Shown here one piece after another: positions 20,970 through 28,732 of a DNA stretch of 64,000 bases. Source of the stretch: Flavobacterium jejuense (GTDB taxonomy: Bacteria > Bacteroidota > Bacteroidia > Flavobacteriales > Flavobacteriaceae); the NCBI RefSeq assembly GCF_006491595.2, contig NZ_VEVQ02000006.1, positions 62,001 to 126,000 of the forward strand, given 5' to 3'. Position 1 is the first letter of the stretch. Each line of letters starts with the position of its first letter. The position numbers and the translations under genes are program-made. The notes under the pieces were generated by a model that was given only the letters and a program-made list of their open reading frames with translations, had not been told where the DNA came from and did not search any database.

Positions 20970-21905
20970 ATGAACCAAACCACAAATACAATAGTAATGA
21001 TTCGTCCGGTAGCTTTCCGAATGAACGAACAAACAGCCGTTAACAATTATTATCAAAAAGTAATTGATGATTTATTGCCTGCAACGGTTAATGCAAAAGC
21101 GCAAGCTGAGTTTGATGCTTACGTTGAAAAACTAAGAGCAGTAGGAATTAATGTAATTGTCATTGATGATACCCTAAAACCAGATACACCAGATAGTATT
21201 TTTCCAAACAATTGGGTATCTTTTCATGAGAATGGAGACGTGGCTTTGTATCCCATGTTTGCAGAAAACAGAAGAAAAGAAAGAAGAGATGATATTTTAG
21301 ATACTATTGAAGAAAATGGTTTCGTGATTAACGAAATCATGGATTATACTTCAGCAGAAGAAGATGGTTTTTATTTAGAAGGTACAGGAAGTATCGTTTT
21401 AGATAGAGAAAACGAAATCGCTTATTGCGCTTTGTCTCCAAGAGCAGATGAAGAATTGTTTATCGAATTTTGCGAGGATTTCGAATACACTCCAGTTATT
21501 TTTGAAGCATTTCAAACCGTTAATGGGCAACGTAAAGCAATCTATCATACGAATGTTATTATGTGCGTAGCTGAAACCTTTGCTGTTATTTGTGCCGATT
21601 GTATCGATGATAAAGCAGAACGAAAGTCCGTATTGTATAAATTGAAAGAATCTGGAAAAGAAATTATTTTAATTACGGAAGAACAAGTAAATAACTTTGC
21701 TGGAAATATGCTTCAAGTAAGAGGTGCTAATGATGAGCGTTTTATTATTATGAGTAATGCTGCTTACGAAGCCTTAACACAATCACAAATTGATAAAATT
21801 CAAAAGCATTGTAAAATTGTACATGCTAGTTTGGATATTATTGAAGCTTGTGGTGGTGGAAGTGCACGCTGTATGATGGCAGAAGTTTTTTTACCAAAAA
21901 CATAA
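20970..21905 (+). CDS. ctlX: Citrulline-utilization hydrolase CtlX-type amidinotransferase
   Basis: 311 residues of the same guanidino-modifying superfamily as 19548-20462 but a separate subfamily. Motifs are MIRPVAFRMNEQTAVNNYYQ, FPNNWVSFHENGDVALYPMF, FYLEGTGSIVLDRE, the catalytic-histidine segment YHTNVIMCVAE and the cysteine near the C-terminus in CGGGSARCMMAEVF. Family knowledge links it to citrulline or arginine breakdown. Five bases separate its stop from rrf2, so the two may be co-transcribed. Confidence 0.85.
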   Translation: MNQTTNTIVMIRPVAFRMNEQTAVNNYYQKVIDDLLPATVNAKAQAEFDAYVEKLRAVGINVIVIDDTLKPDTPDSIFPNNWVSFHENGDVALYPMFAENRRKERRDDILDTIEENGFVINEIMDYTSAEEDGFYLEGTGSIVLDRENEIAYCALSPRADEELFIEFCEDFEYTPVIFEAFQTVNGQRKAIYHTNVIMCVAETFAVICADCIDDKAERKSVLYKLKESGKEIILITEEQVNNFAGNMLQVRGANDERFIIMSNAAYEALTQSQIDKIQKHCKIVHASLDIIEACGGGSARCMMAEVFLPKT

Positions 21906-21910
21906 TATAG

Positions 21911-22324
21911 ATGTTATCAAGAAAAACAAAATATGGAATAAAGGCATTAATTTATATTGCTAAGCAAGATAATTTAATGCCAGTTCTTATCTCTGAGATT
22001 TCAGAAAAAGAGAACATATCAAAGAAATTTTTAGAAGCTATATTGTTAGATCTTAAAAAAATAGGTTTAGTAGGTTCTAAAAAAGGAAAAGGTGGTGGTT
22101 ATTATTTATTAAAGAACCCAAAAGAGATTTCTGTAGCCACAATTATTCGTTTTTTAGATGGACCCATTGCTTTATTACCTTGTGTAAGTCTTAATTTTTA
22201 TGAAAAATGTGTCGATTGTCCTAGCGAAGAAACCTGCGGTTTGAATAAGCTAATGATTCAGGTGAGAGACAATGCTTTAAGCGTGTTAGAGAAGAAAACT
22301 TTACACGATTTAGCTAGCTTTTAA
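21911..22324 (+). CDS. Rrf2-family transcriptional regulator
   Basis: 137 residues. The winged helix covers residues 1-65 (MLSRKTKYGIKALIYIAKQD, SEKENISKKFLEAILLDLKK and KGKGGGYYLL). The C-terminal half carries four cysteines in C-x11-C-x2-C-x5-C spacing, around LPCVSLNFYEKCVDCPSEET, which could hold a metal or FeS cluster or be redox active. It directly precedes the sulfate-assimilation genes, with a palindrome in between, so it most likely controls them, in the manner of CymR/CysR-type Rrf2 proteins. Confidence 0.9.
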   Translation: MLSRKTKYGIKALIYIAKQDNLMPVLISEISEKENISKKFLEAILLDLKKIGLVGSKKGKGGGYYLLKNPKEISVATIIRFLDGPIALLPCVSLNFYEKCVDCPSEETCGLNKLMIQVRDNALSVLEKKTLHDLASF

Positions 22325-22350
22325 AAAAAAAATAAAAATTTTTTTCAAAA

Positions 22351-22386
22351 TTAGTCTAGTAATTCGATAGACTAATAGTATATTTG
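22351..22386 (+). promoter_or_regulatory. Operator and promoter of the sulfate-assimilation operon
   Basis: A perfect dyad, TTAGTCTA at 22351-22358 and TAGACTAA at 22368-22375, lies just upstream of the -7 element TATATTTG at 22379-22386. The dyad covers the place where the -33 element should be, so a bound dimer would block the promoter. The adjacent Rrf2 regulator is the obvious candidate ligand. Confidence 0.65.
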
Positions 22387-22409
22387 ACAAATGAAATAAA
22401 AATGAGGGT

Positions 22410-22643
22410 ATGATATTGGATTTAATTAGACAAAAAAAATCTTACGAATTAGGAAAAGAAGTAAAAGTGTCTGCTTATAAGGCGATTACATGGCGAATTG
22501 TGGGTACAATTGATACTATGGTGGTTTCTTATTTTATGACAGGCAGTTTTAAAATGGCTTTTTCTATAGGTGGTTTTGAAGTGTTTACGAAGATGGTATT
22601 GTATTTCTTTCATGAAAGAGCTTGGGCAAAATGGACAAAATAA
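22410..22643 (+). CDS. DUF2061 membrane protein
   Basis: 77 residues with the family pattern SAYKAITWRIVGTIDTMVVS, then FSIGGFEVFTKMVLYFFHER: two hydrophobic segments around positions 26-42 and 47-66. DUF2061 proteins are often encoded beside cysteine and sulfate genes and have been suggested to act in sulfate or sulfur transport; this is unproven. Its 3' end overlaps the cysH frame, indicating translational coupling. Confidence 0.85.
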   Translation: MILDLIRQKKSYELGKEVKVSAYKAITWRIVGTIDTMVVSYFMTGSFKMAFSIGGFEVFTKMVLYFFHERAWAKWTK

Positions 22644-23356
22644 AAGACAAACTAGCAGGATTTAATCAACAATTAGAAGGATTAAGTTTAGAGGAAAGCA
22701 TCGCATTCGTAAAGGAAAACTTTGAAGGTAAGAAAGTATTTTCAACTTCTTTTGGAATAGAGGATCAAGTTTTAACACACTATTTATATCCTGAAGCCAA
22801 TGATTTTTACTTTTTCACTTTAGATACAGGAAGATTGTTTTCTGAAACCTATGAAGTGTTTCAAAAGACGCAAACCAAATACAAAGGATTGCAAATTAAA
22901 ACGTATTTGCCTGAAGAAAAAGAAATACAAAATTACATTGACTCGGATGGGATAAATGGTTTTTATGACAGTGTAGAAAGTAGAAAACGATGTTGCTTTG
23001 TACGAAAGGTAGTGCCTTTAAAAAGAGCTTTAGAAGGGGTTTCTGTTTGGGTAACCGGTTTAAGAGCCGAACAATCGCAAAATAGAGAGACTATGGCTTT
23101 TTTAGAATGGGACGAGGATAACCAATTAGTCAAGTTTAATCCATTGATGCAGTATTCGCTTTCGGAGTTAGAAGCTGTAGTTAATGAGAACAACATTCCT
23201 ATTAATAGTTTGTATAAAAAAGGGTATTTGAGTATTGGTTGTGCTCCTTGTACAAGGGCTTTAGCTGAAGGAGAAGACTTCAGAGCTGGAAGATGGTGGT
23301 GGGAAAATGGAAAAAAAGAGTGTGGTTTACACATTCACATGGAAAAGAATAATTAA
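22631..23356 (+). CDS. cysH: Phosphoadenylyl/adenylyl-sulfate reductase
   Basis: 241 residues from the ATG at 22631; an in-frame ATG at 22622 adds three residues. The PAPS-reductase fold shows VFSTSFGIEDQVLTHYL and YFFTLDTGRLFSETYEVF. The cysteine pairs SRKRCCFVRKVVPL and SIGCAPCTRAL are the four FeS-cluster ligands of assimilatory APS reductases, and the catalytic cysteine is in KKECGLHIH at the C-terminus. This fits an operon with cysD and cysN but no cysC, reducing APS directly to sulfite. Confidence 0.93.
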   Translation: MDKIKDKLAGFNQQLEGLSLEESIAFVKENFEGKKVFSTSFGIEDQVLTHYLYPEANDFYFFTLDTGRLFSETYEVFQKTQTKYKGLQIKTYLPEEKEIQNYIDSDGINGFYDSVESRKRCCFVRKVVPLKRALEGVSVWVTGLRAEQSQNRETMAFLEWDEDNQLVKFNPLMQYSLSELEAVVNENNIPINSLYKKGYLSIGCAPCTRALAEGEDFRAGRWWWENGKKECGLHIHMEKNN

Positions 23357-23372
23357 TTTAAAGTTACTTATA

Positions 23373-24266
23373 ATGCCAAATTATTTAGAAGAATTAGAAA
23401 ACGAAAGTATATATATCTTAAGAGAAGTAGCGGCACAGTTTCAAAAACCCGTGTTGTTGTTTTCTGGTGGAAAGGATTCCATTACTGTAGCACGATTGGC
23501 TCAAAAAGCCTTTTATCCTGCTAAGATTCCTTTTACGTTTATGCATATTGACACCGGACATAATTTTCCAGAAACGATTGCTTTTCGTGATAAATTAATA
23601 GCAGAATTAGGAGTGGAATTAATCGTTCGTTATGTACAGGATAGTATTAATTCTAATAAGGCGCAAGAAGAAACGGGTAAATATGCTAGTAGAAACTCGC
23701 TGCAAACCGTAACGCTTTTAGATGCCATTGAAGAATTTGGTTTTGATGCGTGTATTGGTGGTGCCAGAAGAGATGAAGAAAAATCAAGAGCTAAAGAACG
23801 CATTTTTTCGGTACGAGATGATTTTGGACAATGGGATGCTAAAAAACAACGTCCGGAAATGTTTACCATTTTGAATGGGAAAATTAACTTTGGTGAAAAC
23901 GTAAGGGCTTTTCCTATTAGTAACTGGACGGAAGAAGATGTGTGGAGTTATATCAAACAAGAAGAATTAGAATTGCCTTCTATTTATTTCGCTCACGAAA
24001 GAAAGTTGGTAAAAAGAGACGGTGCGGTTTTGGCTCATTCCGAGTATTTGAACTTGGTAGAAACCGATGAGATTGTTACGGATATTGTTCGTTTTCGTAC
24101 TGTAGGAGATATGACTTGTACAGCCGCTTTACTTTCAAACGCAGCTACAATTGAAGATGTCATGTATGAAAACAAAGCGTCTAAATCGTCAGAAAGAGGA
24201 GCACGAATTGACGATAAACGTTCCGAAGCGGCTTTGGAACAAAGAAAAAAGGGAGGATACTTCTAA
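23373..24266 (+). CDS. cysD: Sulfate adenylyltransferase subunit 2
   Basis: 297 residues from the ATG at 23373; the longer open frame overlaps cysH. It makes APS from ATP and sulfate with CysN. The PP-loop motif FSGGKDSITVARLAQ lies at about residues 29-43, followed by PFTFMHIDTGHNFPETIAFRD and the FDACIGGARRDEEKSRAKER block. The C-terminus ends EAALEQRKKGGYF as in characterised CysD proteins. Confidence 0.97.
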   Translation: MPNYLEELENESIYILREVAAQFQKPVLLFSGGKDSITVARLAQKAFYPAKIPFTFMHIDTGHNFPETIAFRDKLIAELGVELIVRYVQDSINSNKAQEETGKYASRNSLQTVTLLDAIEEFGFDACIGGARRDEEKSRAKERIFSVRDDFGQWDAKKQRPEMFTILNGKINFGENVRAFPISNWTEEDVWSYIKQEELELPSIYFAHERKLVKRDGAVLAHSEYLNLVETDEIVTDIVRFRTVGDMTCTAALLSNAATIEDVMYENKASKSSERGARIDDKRSEAALEQRKKGGYF

Positions 24267-24267
24267 A

Positions 24268-24360
24268 TTGCAAGATTAAAAGATTTAAAAAATTGAAAGA
24301 TTAGTTTTAGGGTAGTTATAATTCTTAAATCCTTCAATCCTTAAATCTTTCAATCCTTAA
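24268..24360. repeat. Palindromic spacer between cysD and cysN
   Basis: The 94-base gap is made of degenerate inverted repeats. The left part contains AAAAGATTTAAAAAATTG and GAAAGATTA, and the right part contains TAAATCCTTCAATCC and TAAATCTTTCAATCC, which can pair across a short middle. Such AAGATT/AATCTTTCAAT spacers recur in Flavobacterium genomes. No gene is present. Confidence 0.6.
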
Positions 24361-25617
24361 ATGAATAAAAAAATGGAATTACTTAAAATAAATACAGCAG
24401 GAAGTGTGGATGACGGAAAAAGTACCTTAATAGGTCGTTTTCTATATGATAACAACGCGCTGACTATCGAACAAGAGGAATTAGTTCGTAAAAAAACCAA
24501 AGAAAAAGGATTAGGAGATTTAGATTTTTCTGTGATTACCGATGGGTTAATTGCAGAACGCGAACAAGGGATTACCATTGATGTGGCACATATCTATTTT
24601 TCGTCTGATACAAGAAAGTTTATCATTGCTGATAGTCCAGGACATGTGGAATATACTCGTAACATGGTGACGGGTGCTTCCAATTCGGATTTGTCGATTA
24701 TCTTAATTGATGCTCGTAAAGGCTTATTGGAACAAACCCATCGTCATTATTTTATCAGTCGTATGTTACGCTTGCAACAAGTGGTGTTTTGTATTAACAA
24801 AATGGATTTGGTTGACTATAGTGAAGATGTATTTTTAAACATTGCAGCGGATATTGATAAGATGATCAAGCAATTGGATCTTTTGGAACAAGATATTGCC
24901 ATTATTCCTATTAGTTCTTTAAAAGGTGATAATGTAGTGCATGTTTCTTCCAATATGCCTTGGTACAACGGACAAACCTTGTCTACTGTTTTACATGGTT
25001 TTGCCAAGAAAATAGAAGACACGAAGCCTTTTAGAATGGATGTGCAACAAGTGTATCATGTACAGAATGAAGCTTTTGTCGATTATAGAGCGTATGCCGG
25101 TCGTGTGCAATCGGGTAGTGTGAAAGTGGGTGAGGTGTTGACAATTTTGCCTTCTGGTAAAGCTGCTGAGGTAGTAGAAATAAGAAAATTTACCGATACT
25201 TTAGCAGAAGCCCATTCTGGTGATTCGATACAACTGCGTTTGCAAGATGATATTGACATTAGTCGTGGGATGTTGTTTGTAAAAGAAACGAAAGCGTCAC
25301 TTTTTGACAAAGAAGTGCGAGCAAAAATCGTTTGGTTGGATGAAAAACAAGCGAATTTGGCCACCAAATACCACATACAATCAGGTTCACGCACTGCTAT
25401 TTGTAAGATTCAAGAAATACAGCATTTGATACGACCAGAAAACCCATTGGAGAACATCCCTTCTCAGGAATTGGCTTTAAATGATATTGCTTTGGTACAA
25501 TTAAAATTGGCAAACCCTATTTATTTAGATGCTTTTGCTACTAATAAATCCAATGGTGCTTTTATATTGATTGACAGTCAGAGTAACAACACCGTAGCGG
25601 TTGGTTTTGTGGAATAA
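24361..25617 (+). CDS. cysN: Sulfate adenylyltransferase subunit 1 (GTPase)
   Basis: 418 residues. An EF-Tu-like GTPase that couples GTP hydrolysis to APS synthesis by CysD. The P-loop is in AGSVDDGKSTLIGRFLYD, followed by EREQGITIDVAHIYFSS (switch I), ADSPGHVEYTRNMVTGAS (G3) and FCINKMDLVDYSED (G4). Beta-barrel domains follow from about residue 220. The length excludes a fused CysC kinase domain. The alternative ATG at 24373 (MELLKINTAGSV) is equally plausible. A terminator follows. Confidence 0.95.
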   Translation: MNKKMELLKINTAGSVDDGKSTLIGRFLYDNNALTIEQEELVRKKTKEKGLGDLDFSVITDGLIAEREQGITIDVAHIYFSSDTRKFIIADSPGHVEYTRNMVTGASNSDLSIILIDARKGLLEQTHRHYFISRMLRLQQVVFCINKMDLVDYSEDVFLNIAADIDKMIKQLDLLEQDIAIIPISSLKGDNVVHVSSNMPWYNGQTLSTVLHGFAKKIEDTKPFRMDVQQVYHVQNEAFVDYRAYAGRVQSGSVKVGEVLTILPSGKAAEVVEIRKFTDTLAEAHSGDSIQLRLQDDIDISRGMLFVKETKASLFDKEVRAKIVWLDEKQANLATKYHIQSGSRTAICKIQEIQHLIRPENPLENIPSQELALNDIALVQLKLANPIYLDAFATNKSNGAFILIDSQSNNTVAVGFVE

Positions 25618-25646
25618 CTACAAGAAAAATACCTTTATAATGGAAG

Positions 25647-25682
25647 TCCCTAAGACGTGAGTAGCGTTTTAGGGATTTTTTT
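25647..25682 (+). terminator. Terminator after cysN
   Basis: TCCCTAAGACG at 25647-25657 pairs with CGTTTTAGGGA at 25665-25675 with one G-T wobble and a seven-base loop, followed by seven T residues. Confidence 0.88.
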
Positions 25683-25729
25683 ATGGCAAAAAGACTACTA
25701 ATTGCTACATACAAGTACCAAAGTAAGTC

Positions 25730-26015
25730 ATTCAAGTATAAAAAACACAATTCAAGTAGTTAGCTAAGCTATTCAAGTATGAAAAATGCAATTCAAGTAG
25801 TAAGCTACGCCATTCAAGTATGAAAAATACAATTCAAGTATTAGCTACGCCATTCAAGTATGAAAAACACAATTCAAGTAGTAAGCTAAGCCGTTCAAGT
25901 ATGAAAAACGCAATCCAAGTAGTAAGCTACACCATTCAAGTATGAAAAATGCCATTCAAGTAGTAAGCTACGTCATTCAAGTATGAAAAATGCCATTCAA
26001 GTACTTATTTAAACT
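25730..26015. repeat. 41-bp tandem repeat array, seven units
   Basis: Seven head-to-tail units start at 25730, 25771, 25812, 25852, 25893, 25934 and 25975. All are 41 bp except the third, which lacks one base. Each unit holds two copies of ATTCAAGTA about 20-21 bp apart, in the contexts ATTCAAGTATGAAAAATGC and AATTCAAGTAGTAAGCTACG. Looser copies of CAAGTA continue on both sides. Since 41 is not a multiple of three and stops occur in all frames, the array is non-coding. Confidence 0.95.
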
Positions 26016-26133
26016 ACTCAAGTAGGTTAGTGAACGATTTTATGTGGTTGTTATCGAAAACAACTGCTTTTTTATTTTACGAGCGTTTTATTTTTTTAAA
26101 TTGGAGTACGTTTCTTACTAAAATACCCTCATG

Positions 26134-26182
26134 TACGTATTTATACGTACAAAAAACAGTGAAATATACGTATAAATACGTA
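26134..26182. repeat. Perfect inverted repeat of a TACGTA-rich 16-mer
   Basis: TACGTATTTATACGTA at 26134-26149 is repeated as its exact reverse complement TACGTATAAATACGTA at 26167-26182, with a 17-base loop. Each arm is itself nearly palindromic. It could be a regulator-binding pair or a cruciform. A 67-codon open frame across it has no protein-like features and is ignored. Confidence 0.8.
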
Positions 26183-26204
26183 TTGTGGGTGTGGATGGGA
26201 TGGG

Positions 26205-26304
26205 TTAGATTTGTGAGGAAGAAATTAAATTAATGTAGGCTTTATCATACCTATCTATCCAAAATAGGTTGGCTTTGTATGATTTTGTCATATATATAAA
26301 TAAG
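26205..26304 (+). repeat. 100-bp repeat abutting a cassette junction (copy 1)
   Basis: This segment and 34676-34775 are the same length and differ at only about six positions. Both end in ATAAATAAG exactly at the G/TT junction where a cassette-like unit begins, and the sequences downstream are unrelated. A shortened third copy of the last 32 bases lies at 38732-38763, also ending at such a junction. Inside are the hairpins ACCTAT/ATAGGT and TATGA/TCATA. It could be an attI-like recombination platform or a remnant of a preceding site. Confidence 0.7.
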
Positions 26305-26349
26305 TTAGGCAACATTTGACAAAATTAGGATAAAATAAAAACACTAAAG

Positions 26350-27045
26350 ATGGAGGAATTTAATTATTGGTTATGGCTATCAATCTTATGTATGACATTG
26401 GGAGCATTTTTTTCCTTTAAAGCGTCCGAATTTTCGGGTAGAAAAGTTGAACAGAAATTAGATAGAAACATCAAAGTTTCTGAATTGAATAACGACAAGC
26501 TGGGTGTTCTAACTGGCCAAGGTAGTTTTCCCTTGGCAAGAGTTTGGAATTATTCTAAAGATATGGAAAAGACCAATTTGAATATTCAATTACTTGGCGC
26601 GAATCCATTATTAAATATTGAGGTTTGGGGAGAAATGATTGAAAATTACTCGGAATCTAAATATCCAATTGATGTTAGGCCTTTTACTTTAAATGCCATT
26701 AATCCGAAACCTAACCTTAAAATTGACAGATTAATAAATGGAAGCAACAAAACAAATATTATTACAATACCAACAATCAAAAATGAACACTGTATAATGT
26801 TGTTTTATCAAGGAGATAACACTTCTTGGGGACAATATATTTTCAGAACAAAAGTGGGCGAAAAATTTGAGACTTTAAACATCATAGTTGATAATGAAAG
26901 AAAGGTCTTATTTAAAGATAAATCATCTGGTTTTCCAACTACAAAGGATGGATATGTATTCTTAAATAGCTACGCAAAATTCAAATACGAAAATTTAGAA
27001 AATTCCAGAATTGATTTTCATCCGAACAATTTGAAAAAACAATAA
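26350..27045 (+). CDS. Hypothetical membrane-anchored protein (cassette gene)
   Basis: 231 residues with one N-terminal membrane segment (YWLWLSILCMTLGAFFSF) and a soluble remainder rich in beta-strand and asparagine. No family was recognised. The gene fills a unit that begins TTAGGCAAC at 26305 and whose downstream folded site begins with the complement GTTGCCTAAC, which is the arrangement of an integron gene cassette with one promoterless-looking gene. Confidence 0.7.
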   Translation: MEEFNYWLWLSILCMTLGAFFSFKASEFSGRKVEQKLDRNIKVSELNNDKLGVLTGQGSFPLARVWNYSKDMEKTNLNIQLLGANPLLNIEVWGEMIENYSESKYPIDVRPFTLNAINPKPNLKIDRLINGSNKTNIITIPTIKNEHCIMLFYQGDNTSWGQYIFRTKVGEKFETLNIIVDNERKVLFKDKSSGFPTTKDGYVFLNSYAKFKYENLENSRIDFHPNNLKKQ

Positions 27046-27053
27046 AAAAAAAC

Positions 27054-27190
27054 GTTGCCTAACACCGTATATAATTTATTGCTAGTTCTAGCCTACTTAC
27101 GAAAATCCTCGCGGATTTTCTATTCGGTTTTTATTTGCTAAATTACGTGCTAACCGACGCAACAAACCATATACAATCACGTTAGAGCCA
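27054..27190 (+). other. attC-like site 1
   Basis: A 137-bp imperfect palindrome between the gene at 26350-27045 and the caspase gene. The left arm GTTGCCTAAC-ACC-GTATAT-AATTTATTGC pairs with the right arm GCAACAAACC-ATATAC-AATCAC-GTTAGAGC. Mismatches between arms are A opposite C on the top strand, which become G-T wobbles on the bottom strand. Bottom-strand-biased folding is a hallmark of integron attC sites. GCCTAAC and GTTAGAG resemble the RYYYAAC and GTTRRRY cores. The centre holds the hairpin AAAATCC-TCGC-GGATTTT. Confidence 0.65.
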
Positions 27191-27203
27191 ATTTAAAACA
27201 ACA

Positions 27204-28580
27204 ATGAGTAATCACATATTTGCAATAGGAATCGATAATTATAAAAGCTGTACTAAATTGAATAATGCAGTTAGAGACATTGAAAACATTGTTGATATTT
27301 TGACGGATAAATATGATTTTGACAAATCAAACGTAACTAAACTATTAAACGAGGAAGCTACACTTGAGAACATTATAAATGAACTTGAAAATTACTTAAC
27401 TTCACAAGACGAAAGCCAAAATCTAATAATACTGTTTTCAGGACACGGTGAGTTTGATGATTTGTTACAAATGGGATATTTAATCCCTCAAGAAGCATTA
27501 CCGTATTCTAAATCAACTTATTTTGCTTATTCTACGCTATTTAGCTATATAAAAGCACTAAAATCGCACCATATATTGTTAATATCTGATTCTTGTTTTT
27601 CAGGAAGTATTTTTACACCTTACAGAAAAATGGAAACTTCAAAAGAAAAACTAGATAAAATACCATCTAAATGGGCAATCACTTCTGGAAGACTTGAGCC
27701 TGTATCTGACGGGGAACCTGGAAAAAACAGTCCTTTTGCTGAAGCATTGATAAATATACTTGATAAAAATACAAGTTCACTAAGTATATCTGAATTATCG
27801 AATAAAATAGTATCTGACGTTGCCGAAAATGTTGAACAAATCCCTCGTGGTGAACCTTTACAATCTTATGGACATAAAGGTGGTGAATTTATTTTTACTC
27901 GTAGAACAGGAACTAAAAAGAATAAAGCTAAAAAAGAAAAAGATAATTCAGAAAGTTTAGAATTAATAAAACTTATAGAATCCAATTATGAATTAGAAGA
28001 TAAGATAGAAGAAGCAGAGAATGAAAATAAAACAGGTACAATAAGAAGACTCAATAAAGAAAAAGAAAGCCTAAACAATCTATTAAACAAAGAACTAGTT
28101 AAAGAATTAGAAGTTCAAAGAGTAAATGTTGCTCAAAAAACAAAAATTGGAGACAGTCCTCTACCACAAGAATATATAGAAAAGTATGAAGAAACTATAG
28201 AAGTTAGAAAATTAAAAAATGAGATTATTAAAAAGCAACGATATGAAGAAGCGGCCAAATTAAGAGATGACGAAAAAAGGCTTGAAAAAGAACTGAGTAC
28301 AATTTTGAATCATAATCAAATACTGGAAAAACTTGAATTAAATCCAGAATCTCTGTATAACGATTACTTTATTTCTCAATTAATAATGAATATCCAATCC
28401 AATATCAAGTTTGATAAAAGAGATAGAATTGAAAAGATTTTTGGTAGACTCTTATTTTTTGATTTATCATATAAAAAAGGAAAAATATCACCTTTTGTTT
28501 ACGAAGATAGTAGAACAAAAATAGTTGAGATATTAAAAAATGAATTAGAAAAAACTGGCTCTAACAATGGCTATAAGTAA
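27204..28580 (+). CDS. Caspase-family (C14) protease with coiled coil and UVR-like motif
   Basis: 458 residues, no signal peptide. Residues 1-235 are a caspase-like domain: IFAIGIDNYKSCTKLNNAVR, the catalytic histidine H81 in ILFSGHGEFDD and the catalytic cysteine C131 in ISDSCFSGSIF. A charged coiled-coil region follows (about 235-370). It includes KKQRYEEAAKLRDDEKRLEK, which resembles the UVR motif of UvrB, UvrC and McsA. The C-terminal 80 residues match nothing recognised and may be an effector-associated domain. Prokaryotic caspase-like proteins are often effectors of defence or cell-death systems. The last eight codons lie inside attC-like site 2. Confidence 0.85.
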   Translation: MSNHIFAIGIDNYKSCTKLNNAVRDIENIVDILTDKYDFDKSNVTKLLNEEATLENIINELENYLTSQDESQNLIILFSGHGEFDDLLQMGYLIPQEALPYSKSTYFAYSTLFSYIKALKSHHILLISDSCFSGSIFTPYRKMETSKEKLDKIPSKWAITSGRLEPVSDGEPGKNSPFAEALINILDKNTSSLSISELSNKIVSDVAENVEQIPRGEPLQSYGHKGGEFIFTRRTGTKKNKAKKEKDNSESLELIKLIESNYELEDKIEEAENENKTGTIRRLNKEKESLNNLLNKELVKELEVQRVNVAQKTKIGDSPLPQEYIEKYEETIEVRKLKNEIIKKQRYEEAAKLRDDEKRLEKELSTILNHNQILEKLELNPESLYNDYFISQLIMNIQSNIKFDKRDRIEKIFGRLLFFDLSYKKGKISPFVYEDSRTKIVEILKNELEKTGSNNGYK

Positions 28581-28691
28581 TTGCTTGTTCTCGCGTACTT
28601 ATGAAAATCCTCGCGGATTTTCAGTTTGGTGTGTACTTGCAAAGTTAAGTGCTAAACCACGTAACTACTCATAGCCGAGACGTTATGGGCA
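28556..28691 (+). other. attC-like site 2
   Basis: A 136-bp imperfect palindrome. The left arm TGGCTCTAAC-AAT-GGCTATAAGTAATTGC pairs with the right arm GTAACTACTCATAGCC-GAGAC-GTTATGGGC, again mainly with A/C differences that become bottom-strand wobbles. Its left end GGCTCTAA is exactly complementary to TTAGAGCC, the first bases of its own unit at 27182, as expected for a cassette excised as a circle. The centre repeats AAAATCC-TCGC-GGATTTT. The caspase stop codon lies within the left arm. Confidence 0.65.
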
Positions 28692-28732
28692 ATGCGGAAA
28701 AACCATCGAGCAAGCCAAATAATTAAGAACTT

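Noticed and set aside
25730..26015. CRISPR array
   Set aside because: The repeats are contiguous 41-bp tandem units with no unique spacers, and no cas genes are nearby.
26030..26233. 67-codon plus-strand open frame after the tandem repeat array
   Set aside because: It spans the inverted repeat and the first bases of the 100-bp junction repeat, has no start context and encodes a tryptophan/lysine-rich string with no protein-like pattern.
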